64,000 nucleotides of DNA, taken from the NCBI RefSeq assembly GCF_024834055.1, contig NZ_JANUXZ010000003.1, positions 62,001-126,000 on the forward strand. The letters are read 5' to 3'. The notes below the pieces were generated by a model. It saw only the letters and a list, made by a program, of their open reading frames with translations, was not told where the DNA came from and made no database searches. This DNA comes from Corynebacterium sp. ES2730-CONJ (GTDB lineage Bacteria > Actinomycetota > Actinomycetes > Mycobacteriales > Mycobacteriaceae). Positions 10,165 through 20,173 of this stretch are shown here, in pieces (position 1 is the first letter of the stretch; each line of letters starts with the position of its first letter). A program made the position numbers and the translations under genes.

Positions 10165-11022
10165 ATGGGGAAGAAGAAGCCGCGCCCTCTCGCGCAACCG
10201 TACCCTAGAATCCCTTTGCTTGTCGATGCTCACACGCACCTGGCTAGTTGTGGAGCTCGCAATACCAGTGAGATCAAAGCCTTAGTCGACCGTGCCTTAG
10301 CCTCGGGGGTGGAGAAACTGTGTACCGTCGGTGATGGCCTTGACGAGGCCGTCTTAGCTCTCACGGCGGCGCAGGTGAATCCTCGTATTTTTGCTGCGGT
10401 AGCGATACATCCTACACGAGCAGGTGAACTCGACGAGGTGGCACGCGACCAGCTTACTCGTATGGCCGGGGACGAGCGGTGTGTCGCCGTAGGAGAAACA
10501 GGGCTTGATACTTATTGGATTACACATGCTCCTGAGTCGACGGCTTCGCTAGATATTCAGGAAGAGGCCTTTCGCTGGCATATCGATTTGGCGGTGAAAA
10601 CGAATAAGGCCCTCATGATACATAACCGCGAGGCTGATGCGGATTTACTGCGAATTCTCGCGGATGCTCCTCGACCACGCGAAGTTATCCTGCATTGCTT
10701 CTCTTCACCCGTGGAGGTTGCGCTCGAGGCGATCGACAGGGGCTATATATTGAGCTTCGCTGGCAACCTGACTTTCAAGCGCAACGATCATCTACGACAG
10801 GCTGCTGCGCTGGCTCCGATGGATCAAATTTTGGTGGAAACTGATGCTCCGTATATGACGCCCGAGCCCTATCGCGGAGTTAAAAATGAGCCGGCATTAA
10901 TCGGCCATACTGCGGCTGTGATTGCGCACAGTCGCGGGATGGAGCTGGAAGAATGTGCTTATCAAATCTACCGAAATTTCCATCGCGCCTATGGACTCGA
11001 TGAAACCTTGGGAACAATTTGA
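10165..11022 (+). CDS. tatD: TatD family metal-dependent hydrolase
   Basis: The 285-residue TIM-barrel protein belongs to the amidohydrolase-like TatD family, metal-dependent DNases linked to DNA repair and turnover. Metal ligands are visible as VDAHTHL at the start, GETGLD in the middle, HNREAD, HCFSS and the late ETDAPYMTP. Its position between metG and rpfB is the conserved actinobacterial order. It starts one base after the metG stop and has no Shine-Dalgarno of its own, so coupled translation is likely. Confidence 0.95.
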   Translation: MGKKKPRPLAQPYPRIPLLVDAHTHLASCGARNTSEIKALVDRALASGVEKLCTVGDGLDEAVLALTAAQVNPRIFAAVAIHPTRAGELDEVARDQLTRMAGDERCVAVGETGLDTYWITHAPESTASLDIQEEAFRWHIDLAVKTNKALMIHNREADADLLRILADAPRPREVILHCFSSPVEVALEAIDRGYILSFAGNLTFKRNDHLRQAAALAPMDQILVETDAPYMTPEPYRGVKNEPALIGHTAAVIAHSRGMELEECAYQIYRNFHRAYGLDETLGTI

Positions 11023-11111
11023 GTGGCGGGTGTGACGACTGTACACGCATGGGGCAAACGCGTTTTCCCAGTTCTACCGCCTGTAGTTGTGGTTCTGTTA
11101 TCATAATGTAA

Positions 11112-12329
<1,218 letters not shown>

Positions 12330-12353
12330 TCTTCTCCTTCTTATTACCTGGGT

Positions 12354-12393
12354 CTCGCCACCTTATTTGTGTGAGGTGGCGAGGTCCTTTTTT
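12354..12393 (+). terminator. Rho-independent terminator after rpfB
   Basis: A perfect 10-bp stem (12354-12363 with 12374-12383) is followed by GTCC and six T. It closes the rsmI-rpfB operon. Confidence 0.92.
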
Positions 12394-12585
12394 GTGATGA
12401 GTAATCTTTTGGGTGAATATGACGGGTTGCCCAGGCATTACTGCCGAAAATAGGGGGTGTTGATGGGGGTGGATTTTCTGTACTGCCTATGTCAGGATTT
12501 CTGCAGATAACGGCGCTATTCTCGGCTTTTGCCTCGGTCAGATGTTATCTACCTTACATTAAGGCGAAATAGTGACGGTAGCCCG

Positions 12586-12614
12586 TTGTTATGGGTGTAA
12601 TTGTTTAGTACACT
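12586..12614 (+). promoter_or_regulatory. Promoter of the sialic acid uptake operon
   Basis: TTGTTA at 12586-12591 and TACACT at 12609-12614 are separated by 17 bp. Transcription would begin near 12621, about 45 bases before the binding-protein start and just before a GntR-type operator. The rest of the 336-base gap after rpfB holds only the terminator and no gene I can see. Confidence 0.55.
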
Positions 12615-12631
12615 CAAAGTCGAGGCATCAG

Positions 12632-12643
12632 ACGTCCGACAAG
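12632..12643. promoter_or_regulatory. Candidate NanR (GntR/FadR-type) operator
   Basis: The core GTCCGAC lies in ACGTCCGACAAG, matching 9 of 11 positions of the FadR-family palindrome TTGTCnGACAA. It sits 10-22 bases after the predicted transcription start, where a bound repressor would block transcription. The only GntR/FadR-type regulator in this window is encoded within the same gene block. Confidence 0.5.
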
Positions 12644-12665
12644 TCAACTCAATGGAGGTTGAAAC

Positions 12666-14288
12666 ATGACAAATACCGCTGAAGGTATGAACCGTCGTGG
12701 TTTTTTAAAGGCAGCAGGCGTTATGGCCGCTGCCGCTGGTATTGCTACCACCGTTAGCGCCTGTGGCTCTGACGATAAGTCAGATGGGAACACTAGTGGA
12801 TCCGGATCCGGATCCGGCGGTGCTATGAGCAAAGATGAGATTACCGCTGGTATCTCCTATGAGCTGGGCACCAACGGCTATGACCCAATGACCACAACGT
12901 CAGCACTAACGATTGCTGCGAACTGGCATACCCTGGAGGGTCTATACGAGATCACTCCCACCCCAGACCGCACTGTTTACGCAGCGCTCGCTGACGGTGA
13001 CCCCAAAGTAAGCGAGGACGGAAAGTCCGCTGAAGTGACTTTGCGCGACGGTGCAGTTTTCCACAATGGGGAGCCAGTCACCACGGAGGATGTCGTGTTC
13101 TCCTTCGAGCGCGTATTGGACGAGTCAAATAATTCGCTCTACGCATCCTTCATCCCATTCATTGAGAAGGTCGAGGCTAAAGACGCCACCACCGTGATGT
13201 TTACGATGAAGTACCCCTTCACCCTTGTGAAGGAACGTCTATCGGTAGTGAAGATCGTACCGAAGGCAAGCGTAGAGGCTGATAGTGCAGCATTCGATGC
13301 TAACCCTGTAGGAACCGGCCCGTGGAAGATGACCGACAACGGTGCTGCATCTTCGCAGGTTGTCTTTACAAAGTTCGAGGATTACACCGGTCCTAAGCCA
13401 GCCAAGGCTGCCAAGATGACATGGAAGATTCTTCCAGACGCAGCAACTCGTACCAACGCTATGGAATCCAAGTCGGTTATGGCTATCGATTCGGTTCCCT
13501 ACCTCTCACTCACCCAGGTTCAGGCCTCGTCGAGTGTCGAGTCTGTTCAAGGTTTCGGCTTGCTGTTCATCATGTTCAACAATGGTGAAAATTCTGCCAT
13601 GAAGGACCTCAAGAATCGTCGTGGTGTGCTTTATGCCATCGATATCGACAAGGTTATTCAGACAGGCATGGCCAACCAAGCGTCGCCGGCTAAGTCTTTC
13701 GTCCAGGAAAACCACGCAGCCTACAAGGAAGCTTCGATGGTGTACAGCCTCGATGCTGCCAAGGCTACCGAGCACTTCGCCGAGACTGGCCTGAAGTCTG
13801 TCCGGATGCTGGTAACCAACCATGACTGGGTCAAGGGCTGCACCCCAATCATCAAGGAATCGCTTGAGGCTGCTGGTATAAGCGTAGAGTTCACCGAGTT
13901 GAAGTCTTCGGATCTCTATACCCAAATCGCATCTGATGACACGTGGGATATTGTGATCGCCCCTGGTGATCCTTCCGTCTTCGGTGCTGACGCCGACCTT
14001 CTTATGCGCTGGTGGTACGCAGGTGACACCTGGACCGATGGTCGTATGCACTGGAAGGGCACCGACTCCTACAACAAGGTTCAAGAGCTGCTTGAGAAGG
14101 CATCCCAGTCTTCCGGTGACGAGCAAATGGATCTGTGGCACCAGACCTTCGATCTCCTCTCCGAAGAGGTACCTCTGTATCCGCTCTTCCACCGCAAGAG
14201 CCCATCCGCTTGGAACGACGATGCACTTGATGGTTTCGAGCCGATCTCGCTCACCGGTCTCTCCTTCGTCGATGTGGGACTGAAGTAA
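12666..14288 (+). CDS. ABC transporter substrate-binding lipoprotein (SBP family 5), probable sialic acid binding
   Basis: The 540-residue protein has a twin-arginine signal (NRRGFLKAAG) followed by a lipobox ending VSAC, so it is exported folded and lipid-anchored. A Gly-Ser linker precedes the binding domain. That domain shows SBP5 features (AEVTLRDGAVFHNGEPVTTEDVVFSFERV is split here as VTLRDGAVFHNGEPVTTEDV, then VFSFERV). Family 5 proteins bind peptides, nickel or sugars. The Sat system of Haemophilus ducreyi and bifidobacterial NanB are SBP5 proteins for N-acetylneuraminate. The adjoining nan genes make sialic acid the best guess; peptides remain possible. AATGGAGG lies just upstream of the start. 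Confidence 0.85.
   Translation: MTNTAEGMNRRGFLKAAGVMAAAAGIATTVSACGSDDKSDGNTSGSGSGSGGAMSKDEITAGISYELGTNGYDPMTTTSALTIAANWHTLEGLYEITPTPDRTVYAALADGDPKVSEDGKSAEVTLRDGAVFHNGEPVTTEDVVFSFERVLDESNNSLYASFIPFIEKVEAKDATTVMFTMKYPFTLVKERLSVVKIVPKASVEADSAAFDANPVGTGPWKMTDNGAASSQVVFTKFEDYTGPKPAKAAKMTWKILPDAATRTNAMESKSVMAIDSVPYLSLTQVQASSSVESVQGFGLLFIMFNNGENSAMKDLKNRRGVLYAIDIDKVIQTGMANQASPAKSFVQENHAAYKEASMVYSLDAAKATEHFAETGLKSVRMLVTNHDWVKGCTPIIKESLEAAGISVEFTELKSSDLYTQIASDDTWDIVIAPGDPSVFGADADLLMRWWYAGDTWTDGRMHWKGTDSYNKVQELLEKASQSSGDEQMDLWHQTFDLLSEEVPLYPLFHRKSPSAWNDDALDGFEPISLTGLSFVDVGLK
12798..12817 (+). repeat. In-frame GGATCC tandem repeat in the lipoprotein linker
   Basis: Three perfect six-base units (12798-12803, 12804-12809, 12810-12815) plus GG encode part of the SGSGSGSGG linker after the lipobox. 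Changes in copy number would lengthen or shorten the linker without a frameshift. Confidence 0.8.
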
Positions 14289-14313
14289 TATCTTGTAGAA
14301 GATAAGCGACAAC

Positions 14314-14346
14314 GGGGCGGGCTTGGCTCCTGCCAATACCCGCCCC
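14314..14346 (+). terminator. Intra-operon stem-loop after the binding-protein gene
   Basis: An outer 8-bp GC stem (14314-14321 with 14339-14346) encloses an inner 5-bp stem (14323-14327 with 14332-14336). There is no strong T run, so partial termination or protection of the upstream mRNA is more likely than full termination. This is usual where a binding protein must exceed its permeases. The rest of the 269-base gap shows no gene; a strong AAAGGAG for the next gene lies at its end. Confidence 0.7.
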
Positions 14347-14557
14347 TTAGTCGAAATTGGCTCGTGTTCGGCCAAAAATTATTGAGCACAATCAAACTTT
14401 AACCGTGATGCGCACTGGCATCGTTATTTGTCGTGCCCGCATAAATCTTGGGGAAACTGCCCAGTCATCGCAAGCACGCAGCTTCCTTAAATACTGAAAT
14501 ACCTGTCCCCACAAAAACTACTTAAGCTTCATTTCTTACGAAAGGAGCAGTCCCACT

Positions 14558-15523
14558 GTGTCGAATCTCATCCGACTGATCGGACGAAGGCTAGTTGCGC
14601 TGCCCATCATGATTTTGGGCGTTACCTTTTTGGTCTTCTTCGTCATGTCTTTCTCACCCTCCGACCCTGCGCGCCTAGCCCTTGGCGAAGCAGCTTCCGA
14701 AGAAGCCCTCGAGGCCTATCGTGAGCAAAACGGTCTCAACCTTCCCTTGTTCGTTCGCTACGGACAATTCCTTCTTGGACTTTTGCGGCTAGATCTTGGA
14801 ACCTCCAAGGGTAATACCTCGGTAACCGACCTCGTCGCTTATGCTTTCCCAATTACGTTGCAATTAACGTTCATCGGCCTTTTCATTGCTGTCATCATCT
14901 CCTTCAGCTTGGGCGTTATCGCTGCCCTGTACCGTGATAGCTGGCCTGATCAGCTCATCCGTATCCTCTCTATCGCAGCATTGGCAACTCCTTCGTTCTG
15001 GCTGGCAATCTTGCTCATTCAGGCCTTCGGTACCGTGCCTTCAGGAACTGGTTGGTTCCCAGCGTTGATCTCAGAGTGGGTCCCATTTACTGAAGATCCT
15101 GGTCGCTATATCAACAATATCTTCCTGCCCGCCTTCGCTTTGGCTGTTCCTGTTGCAGGTTCCTTGACCCGTGTGGTGCGTACTGCCATGGTTGAAGAGC
15201 TCGATAGGGATTATGTCCGTACCGCTATCGGAGCCGGCATTCCAAAGTCTGTTGTCATCGGCCGTAACGTCTTGCGTAATGCATTGATCACCCCAATTAC
15301 AGTTTTGGGTCTGCGTGTTGGCTACCTCATGGGTGGCGCGGTGATCATCGAGATCATCTTTAATATTCAGGCGATGGGTCAGCTCATCCTCGACGGCGTT
15401 ACCCGTAACGACGTCTACCTTGTCCAGGGCGTGACCTTGACTGTGTCTATTGCCTTTATCCTCATCAATATCATCGTTGACCTTCTCTACGTGATGGTCA
15501 ACCCGCGCATTAGGAGCGTCTAA
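14558..15523 (+). CDS. ABC transporter permease, OppB/DppB type
   Basis: The 321-residue inner-membrane permease has six hydrophobic segments. The N-terminal helix ends in VMSFSPSDPARLALGE, the usual pattern of this permease class. The loop that contacts the ATPase lies in DYVRTAIGAGIPKSVVIGR. It starts with GTG behind a strong AAAGGAG. Its stop TAA overlaps the next ATG by one base. It forms the channel with the permease half of the following fusion protein. Confidence 0.92.
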   Translation: MSNLIRLIGRRLVALPIMILGVTFLVFFVMSFSPSDPARLALGEAASEEALEAYREQNGLNLPLFVRYGQFLLGLLRLDLGTSKGNTSVTDLVAYAFPITLQLTFIGLFIAVIISFSLGVIAALYRDSWPDQLIRILSIAALATPSFWLAILLIQAFGTVPSGTGWFPALISEWVPFTEDPGRYINNIFLPAFALAVPVAGSLTRVVRTAMVEELDRDYVRTAIGAGIPKSVVIGRNVLRNALITPITVLGLRVGYLMGGAVIIEIIFNIQAMGQLILDGVTRNDVYLVQGVTLTVSIAFILINIIVDLLYVMVNPRIRSV

Positions 15524-17571
15524 TGATACGCAAGAAGATGACCCAAAAGCTCAGCACGCCTGGATTGCGATTCAAAAAATCCAGCTTGCCCGTAGGCTCG
15601 CAAATCGCCGTTGGTATGCTCGGCCTTGTGATTCTCATGGCTATTTTCGCGCCGTTGATCACCAAATTTGATCCTCTCACCACCTCGCTTCCCTTCGATC
15701 CTTCGGTGGTTGGCGATGAACAAGCTAATAGCGCACTAGTCCCAGTCGTTCCGCCAGATTCCACCTTCTGGTTTGGAACCGACGCCTCCGGCCGCGACGT
15801 CTTCGCTCGTGTAGCCTATGGCGCTCGCTACTCCCTCGCCATTGGCCTCCTATCTACCGCAATGGCACTAGTCTTCGCCGCGGTCCTCGGCTCCATCGCA
15901 GCAACAGCTGGCAAGGTAGTTTCCGAGATCCTCATGCGTATTTTGGACATCATCATGTCCTTCCCCGGCATCGCTTTGGTTGCTGTTTTCGTAGCCTCCC
16001 TCGGTAAGACAATCGGCGTGATCGTCTTTTCCATTGGCTTCCTGTATGTGCCGCAGCTCTCCCGTATCGTTCGTGCCAACGTACTCTCACAGTTTGGTGA
16101 AGATTATGTTTCCGCTACCAAGGTCATGGGTGCTCGCACGTCCTGGATTCTGTTTAAACACGTTGCCCGTAACTGCATCGCTCCCATTATGGTGTTCGCG
16201 ACGGTGCTGGTAGCCGATGCGATCGTACTCGAAGCCTCGCTATCATTTATCCAAGCTGGAGTTCAGCCACCTGCTCCATCGTGGGGTAATATCCTGGCCG
16301 ACGGTAAGCAACTTTTGACTTCAGGATTCTGGTGGCCCACATTCTTCCCAGGTCTGATGATCTTGATCACCACCTTGTCTCTGAATGTACTTTCCGAGGG
16401 TCTCACTGATGCGTTAGCAGCACCTCGAGCTCGCGGTAATGCCAAGTTCATCGGGGCAACTGAGGATGAAGTCGAAAAGCGTAATGAGTATATCGTCAGC
16501 GAGTATGTTCGCCAGAAGGAATCTCTTGGCGAGCGCTTGGATGCGCTGCGCATTTCTGAAATCTCCCGCGATGATCGCCTCATCTTAAGCCCAGAGAAAA
16601 GCGCGCAACCTCCACTACTCGAGGTCAAGAACCTCACCATCAAGTTCCCAGCAGCCCACGGTGATGTGGCTATTGTGGATAATGTCTCCTTCTCCGTTCG
16701 CCCGAGTGAAACTATGGGTCTAGTGGGTGAGTCCGGATGCGGCAAGTCCATCTCGTCTATGGCGGTGATGGGTCTGCTCCCTGATACCGCAGAAATTACT
16801 GGTTCAATCCTTTTCGACGGACACGAGCTAGTCGGTATGGATCCCAAGGAGCACAACTCCTTGCGTGGCCATGAAATTGCCATGATCTACCAAGATGCTC
16901 TGAGCTCCCTCAACCCCTCGATGCTTATCTCCTCACAGATGAAGCAACTGACCTCGCGCGGCGGAACGCGAACCGCTGAAGACCTTCTTGAATTGGTGGG
17001 CCTCGATCCTGACCGCACCTTGAAGTCTTATCCCCATGAGCTCTCCGGTGGACAGCGTCAGCGTGTGCTCATTGCTATGGCGCTCACTCGCGATCCTAAA
17101 TTGGTCATCGCAGACGAGCCGACAACCGCGTTGGACGTGACGGTTCAAAAGCAGGTCATTGACCTGCTCCACGATCTGCAACAAAAGCTAGGATTCGCCA
17201 TGGTCTTCGTATCGCACGACCTCGCCCTTGTGGCCTCGGTCTCGCATCGCGTCACCGTTATGTACGCAGGTCAGATCGTCGAGCAGGCACCAACTGCCGA
17301 GCTTATGACCAGCCCAACCCACGAATACACCAAGGGTCTGCTGGGGGCTGTGCTTTCGATCGAATCCGGAGCCGAAAGGCTCCACCAGGTACCCGGCACA
17401 GTGCCTTCGCCTCGCGAATTTGTTACGGGCGATCGTTTCGCTCCGCGTTCCTCGCACCCGACTGTGGGTATCGACACCCGTACCGTCCCCGTTGAGGTTG
17501 GTCCCGAGCATTGGTATGCGGAGCTTCCAGAATACCTCGACGCTCACAACCGTCCGATTGCTAAGAGTTAA
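15523..17571 (+). CDS. ABC transporter permease-ATPase fusion (OppC + OppD type)
   Basis: The 682-residue protein joins a complete permease (about residues 1-300) to a complete ATPase (about 365-630). The permease half has the EAA-type loop DYVSATKVMGARTSWILFKH. The ATPase half has Walker A GESGCGKS, signature LSGGQRQR, Walker B LVIADEPTTALD and the oligopeptide-type C-terminal extension. The two are usually separate genes. Fusions of this kind are reported for SBP5-type sialic acid transporters (Sat of H. ducreyi and the bifidobacterial Nan system), which supports the substrate assignment. The linker (about 300-360) is charged and shows no frameshift. Confidence 0.9.
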   Translation: MIRKKMTQKLSTPGLRFKKSSLPVGSQIAVGMLGLVILMAIFAPLITKFDPLTTSLPFDPSVVGDEQANSALVPVVPPDSTFWFGTDASGRDVFARVAYGARYSLAIGLLSTAMALVFAAVLGSIAATAGKVVSEILMRILDIIMSFPGIALVAVFVASLGKTIGVIVFSIGFLYVPQLSRIVRANVLSQFGEDYVSATKVMGARTSWILFKHVARNCIAPIMVFATVLVADAIVLEASLSFIQAGVQPPAPSWGNILADGKQLLTSGFWWPTFFPGLMILITTLSLNVLSEGLTDALAAPRARGNAKFIGATEDEVEKRNEYIVSEYVRQKESLGERLDALRISEISRDDRLILSPEKSAQPPLLEVKNLTIKFPAAHGDVAIVDNVSFSVRPSETMGLVGESGCGKSISSMAVMGLLPDTAEITGSILFDGHELVGMDPKEHNSLRGHEIAMIYQDALSSLNPSMLISSQMKQLTSRGGTRTAEDLLELVGLDPDRTLKSYPHELSGGQRQRVLIAMALTRDPKLVIADEPTTALDVTVQKQVIDLLHDLQQKLGFAMVFVSHDLALVASVSHRVTVMYAGQIVEQAPTAELMTSPTHEYTKGLLGAVLSIESGAERLHQVPGTVPSPREFVTGDRFAPRSSHPTVGIDTRTVPVEVGPEHWYAELPEYLDAHNRPIAKS

Positions 17572-17582
17572 GGAGCACTGAC

Positions 17583-18401
17583 ATGACTTCTCCACAGGAC
17601 GTCCCTGTTATTGAGCTGAAAAATGTCCACGTGGTTCACACCTCACGTACTGGTAAACTCTTCCGGCCGGATAAGGTTCATGCCGTCAATGATGTGTCCA
17701 TGAAGGTGTTTAAGGGTAAAACCCTAGGCATTGTGGGTGAATCAGGGTGCGGTAAGTCAACTACAGCGCGTGTCATGGTGGGCTTGCAGAAGCCTACCGG
17801 GGGAGAGGTTCTCTTCCGTGGCAAACCGGCGCACTTCAATGCTTCAGGGCGCAAGGAAATTGGACGTGCTGTTTCGGTGGTCTTTCAAGATCCCGCAACC
17901 GCCCTCAACCCTCGTATGATCATCCGCGATGCGTTAACTGATCCTATGAAGGTCCACGGCATTGGCACTCCGGAGTCGCGCGTTGCCCACGTCAAGGAGC
18001 TCCTCGATCTAGTGGGTCTACCTCAGTCGGCCCTCGACGTGTTACCTCGCCAGATCTCAGGTGGCCAGCGCCAGCGCGTGGCTATTGCTCGCGCCCTGGT
18101 TCTAGAACCTGATGTCATCATCGCCGATGAACCGACCTCCGCCCTCGATGTCTCGGTGCGTGCACAGGTACTTAACCTTCTCGTAGATCTGAAGGAACGC
18201 CTCGGACTTGGTTTGGTTTTCATCTCCCACGACATCAATACTGTCCGCTTTATTTCTGATCGCATCGCGGTGATGTATAAGGGTTCGGTAGTCGAAGAAC
18301 AGTCGACGACCGATATCTTCAACAACGCCCATGATGACTACACCAAGATGCTGCTCTCCGCAGTTCCTTCATTGGTGCAGGAATCGCAAAAGCTCTACTA
18401 G
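17583..18401 (+). CDS. ABC transporter ATP-binding protein, OppF/DppF type
   Basis: The 272-residue ATPase has Walker A GESGCGKST, Q-loop VFQDPATALNPR, signature ISGGQRQR and Walker B VIIADEPTSALDVS followed by the H-loop ISHDI. It pairs with the ATPase half of the fused upstream protein, so the importer has two different nucleotide-binding domains. The gap to the upstream gene is 11 bp. The short C-terminus after the ATPase core is typical of the F-type subunit. Confidence 0.92.
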   Translation: MTSPQDVPVIELKNVHVVHTSRTGKLFRPDKVHAVNDVSMKVFKGKTLGIVGESGCGKSTTARVMVGLQKPTGGEVLFRGKPAHFNASGRKEIGRAVSVVFQDPATALNPRMIIRDALTDPMKVHGIGTPESRVAHVKELLDLVGLPQSALDVLPRQISGGQRQRVAIARALVLEPDVIIADEPTSALDVSVRAQVLNLLVDLKERLGLGLVFISHDINTVRFISDRIAVMYKGSVVEEQSTTDIFNNAHDDYTKMLLSAVPSLVQESQKLY

Positions 18402-18414
18402 TTTCACCCTCGGT

Positions 18415-18450
18415 GTGCCCCGGAGGTCGTAACCTCCTCCTCCGGGGCAC
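18415..18450 (+). terminator. Stem-loop between importer and catabolic genes
   Basis: A perfect 12-bp stem (18415-18426 with 18439-18450) lacks an immediate T run; a T-rich stretch begins about 15 bases later. It may cause partial termination so that catabolic genes are expressed below the importer genes. Confidence 0.6.
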
Positions 18451-18501
18451 TGGAGGATACTTCATCTTTTTCTCCTTTTCGGAAAGGTCCTTAACATCAT
18501 C

Positions 18502-19419
18502 ATGAATAAGAAATTTCATGGCATCATCCCTCCGCTCGTTACCCCACTACTCGAAGATGGATCCTTCGACCGCGAGAGCTTCAAACGTCTAATTGATAGA
18601 CTCATTGATGCAGGATGCCATGGTCTTTTCGTCCTCGGTTCCTCAGGCGAAGTCGTTTTCTCCACTGACGCGCGGCGCCGGGAAATCATTGCTGCTGCAG
18701 TTGAATTCAACGCGGGCAGGGTGCCTGTGCTGGTGGGCTGCATCGATACAGAGACCAACCGTGTTATCGAACATGCCAAGGTCGCCCAGGAACTCGGCGC
18801 CGATGCGATTGTGGCTACCGCCCCCTTCTACGCACTCCAGGGCCTCGAAGAGATTGAGCGTCACTTCCGCCTCATTCACGAAGCCTGCGAGTTGCCACTT
18901 TTCGCCTACGATATTCCAGTGTGTGTTCACACGAAACTACCGCACACCTTGCTCGTACGTCTTGGACAAGAAGGTGTTCTCGCTGGTGTTAAGGATTCCT
19001 CAGGTGACGACGTATCATTCCGCTTCTTGGTCCAAGATAACGAACGCGCTGGCCACCCTCTGACCATCCTCACCGGCCACGAAGTTGTCGTAGACGGAGC
19101 TTATTTGTCCGGGGCTGATGGTGCAGTTCCAGGTCTGGGCAACGTTGATCCAGCAGCTTATGTGCGCCAGTGGAACGCCTACCAAAATGGCGACTGGGAG
19201 ACCGTACGCGCCGAACAGGATCGACTTGCGGATCTGATGCGCATTGTTTTCGTACCCCAAGACCTGCACGGCTACGGCGCCGGCGTAGGTTCTTTCAAGT
19301 CCTCTCTGATGCTCCAAGGCGTTTTCACCAGCAATACGATGCCAGCTCCTGTGCGTACTCAAAGTGCGGAAGTGGTTCAAGGAATTGGTGAACTGCTCAA
19401 GGCTCACGGCGTTCTCTAG
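18502..19419 (+). CDS. nanA: N-acetylneuraminate lyase / dihydrodipicolinate synthase family protein
   Basis: The 305-residue TIM-barrel aldolase is predicted to split N-acetylneuraminate into N-acetylmannosamine and pyruvate. The pyruvate-binding GSSGE motif (the family has GSTGE), the Tyr of FAYDIPVC and the Schiff-base Lys of GVKDSSGD are all present. The family also holds DapA and other aldolases, which cannot be told apart by these motifs. The neighbouring nanE, nanK, nagA and nagB make the lyase role likely. The start is ATG at 18502; the nearest purine stretch (GGAAAGG) lies rather far upstream. Confidence 0.85.
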   Translation: MNKKFHGIIPPLVTPLLEDGSFDRESFKRLIDRLIDAGCHGLFVLGSSGEVVFSTDARRREIIAAAVEFNAGRVPVLVGCIDTETNRVIEHAKVAQELGADAIVATAPFYALQGLEEIERHFRLIHEACELPLFAYDIPVCVHTKLPHTLLVRLGQEGVLAGVKDSSGDDVSFRFLVQDNERAGHPLTILTGHEVVVDGAYLSGADGAVPGLGNVDPAAYVRQWNAYQNGDWETVRAEQDRLADLMRIVFVPQDLHGYGAGVGSFKSSLMLQGVFTSNTMPAPVRTQSAEVVQGIGELLKAHGVL

Positions 19420-19436
19420 AAGAAGGTTAAACGATA

Positions 19437-20123
19437 ATGAGCACGGATATCACCAGCATCATTGAGCAAACAAAGGGGCTCATTGTGAGCTGCCAAGCCT
19501 ATCCAGGCGAGGCACTGCGAACTCCTGAAGTCACTGCCAGAATGTGTCAAGCAGTAGTTGCAGGTGGAGCGGTTGCGGTTCGCGTCCAGGGTGTCGTCGA
19601 CATCTCAGCTGCGCGCCAGGCAGTTGAAGTCCCAGTGATCGGCTTGATTAAGTACGGACATGATGGAGTGTATATCACCCCTTCTACTGCTCACGCTCGT
19701 GCGTGCGCCTTAGCCGGGGCTTCGATTGTGGCTATTGATGCCACCAATCGGCCCCGGTTAGGAGGGGAGTCTTTCGCCGATGCTGTGCGTAGTATCCACG
19801 AAGAATTCCCTGGAGTCGCCATCATGGCTGACTGCGGTAGCCTCGATGACGCCCTGCGGGCTGAGGAAGCTGGAGCTGATCTCATAGGTACGACGCTCGC
19901 CGGATATACCGGTGATCGAGAAAAAACCGCGGGACCAGATTTCGAGCTTATCGACGCTGCATGTGAGCACATCACTCGACCCATCATCGTCGAAGGCCGC
20001 ATCCACACCATAAGTCAGCTCAAAGAAGTATTTACTCGCCCGATCCATGCTGCCTGTGTGGGCACCGCCATTACTCATCCCACCTCGATTACCTCGTGGT
20101 TTAGTCAGGCTATCGAATACTAA
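19437..20123 (+). CDS. nanE: N-acetylmannosamine-6-phosphate 2-epimerase
   Basis: The 228-residue TIM barrel converts ManNAc-6-P to GlcNAc-6-P. The NanE pattern is clear: LIVSCQAYPGE near the N-terminus (usually SCQA), VPVIGLIKYG, IVAIDATNRPR, MADCGSLDDALRAEEAGAD and IIVEGRIHT. It follows nanA by 17 bp with AAGAAGG before the ATG. Confidence 0.93.
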   Translation: MSTDITSIIEQTKGLIVSCQAYPGEALRTPEVTARMCQAVVAGGAVAVRVQGVVDISAARQAVEVPVIGLIKYGHDGVYITPSTAHARACALAGASIVAIDATNRPRLGGESFADAVRSIHEEFPGVAIMADCGSLDDALRAEEAGADLIGTTLAGYTGDREKTAGPDFELIDAACEHITRPIIVEGRIHTISQLKEVFTRPIHAACVGTAITHPTSITSWFSQAIEY

Positions 20124-20125
20124 TT

Positions 20126-20140
20126 GATGGGATCCCCATC
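20126..20140. repeat. Short inverted repeat before nanR
   Basis: GATGGG and CCCATC flank ATC, directly after the nanE stop. It could be a weak hairpin or a dimeric regulator site; it does not match the GTCnGAC-type operator near 12637. Confidence 0.4.
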
Positions 20141-20173
20141 CCCCTTATACCGTGGCAGAAAGGATATATTCTC

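Noticed and set aside
12666..18401. Plain oligopeptide importer
   Set aside because: It cannot be fully excluded, but the fused subunit and the directly following nan genes make sialic acid the better explanation.
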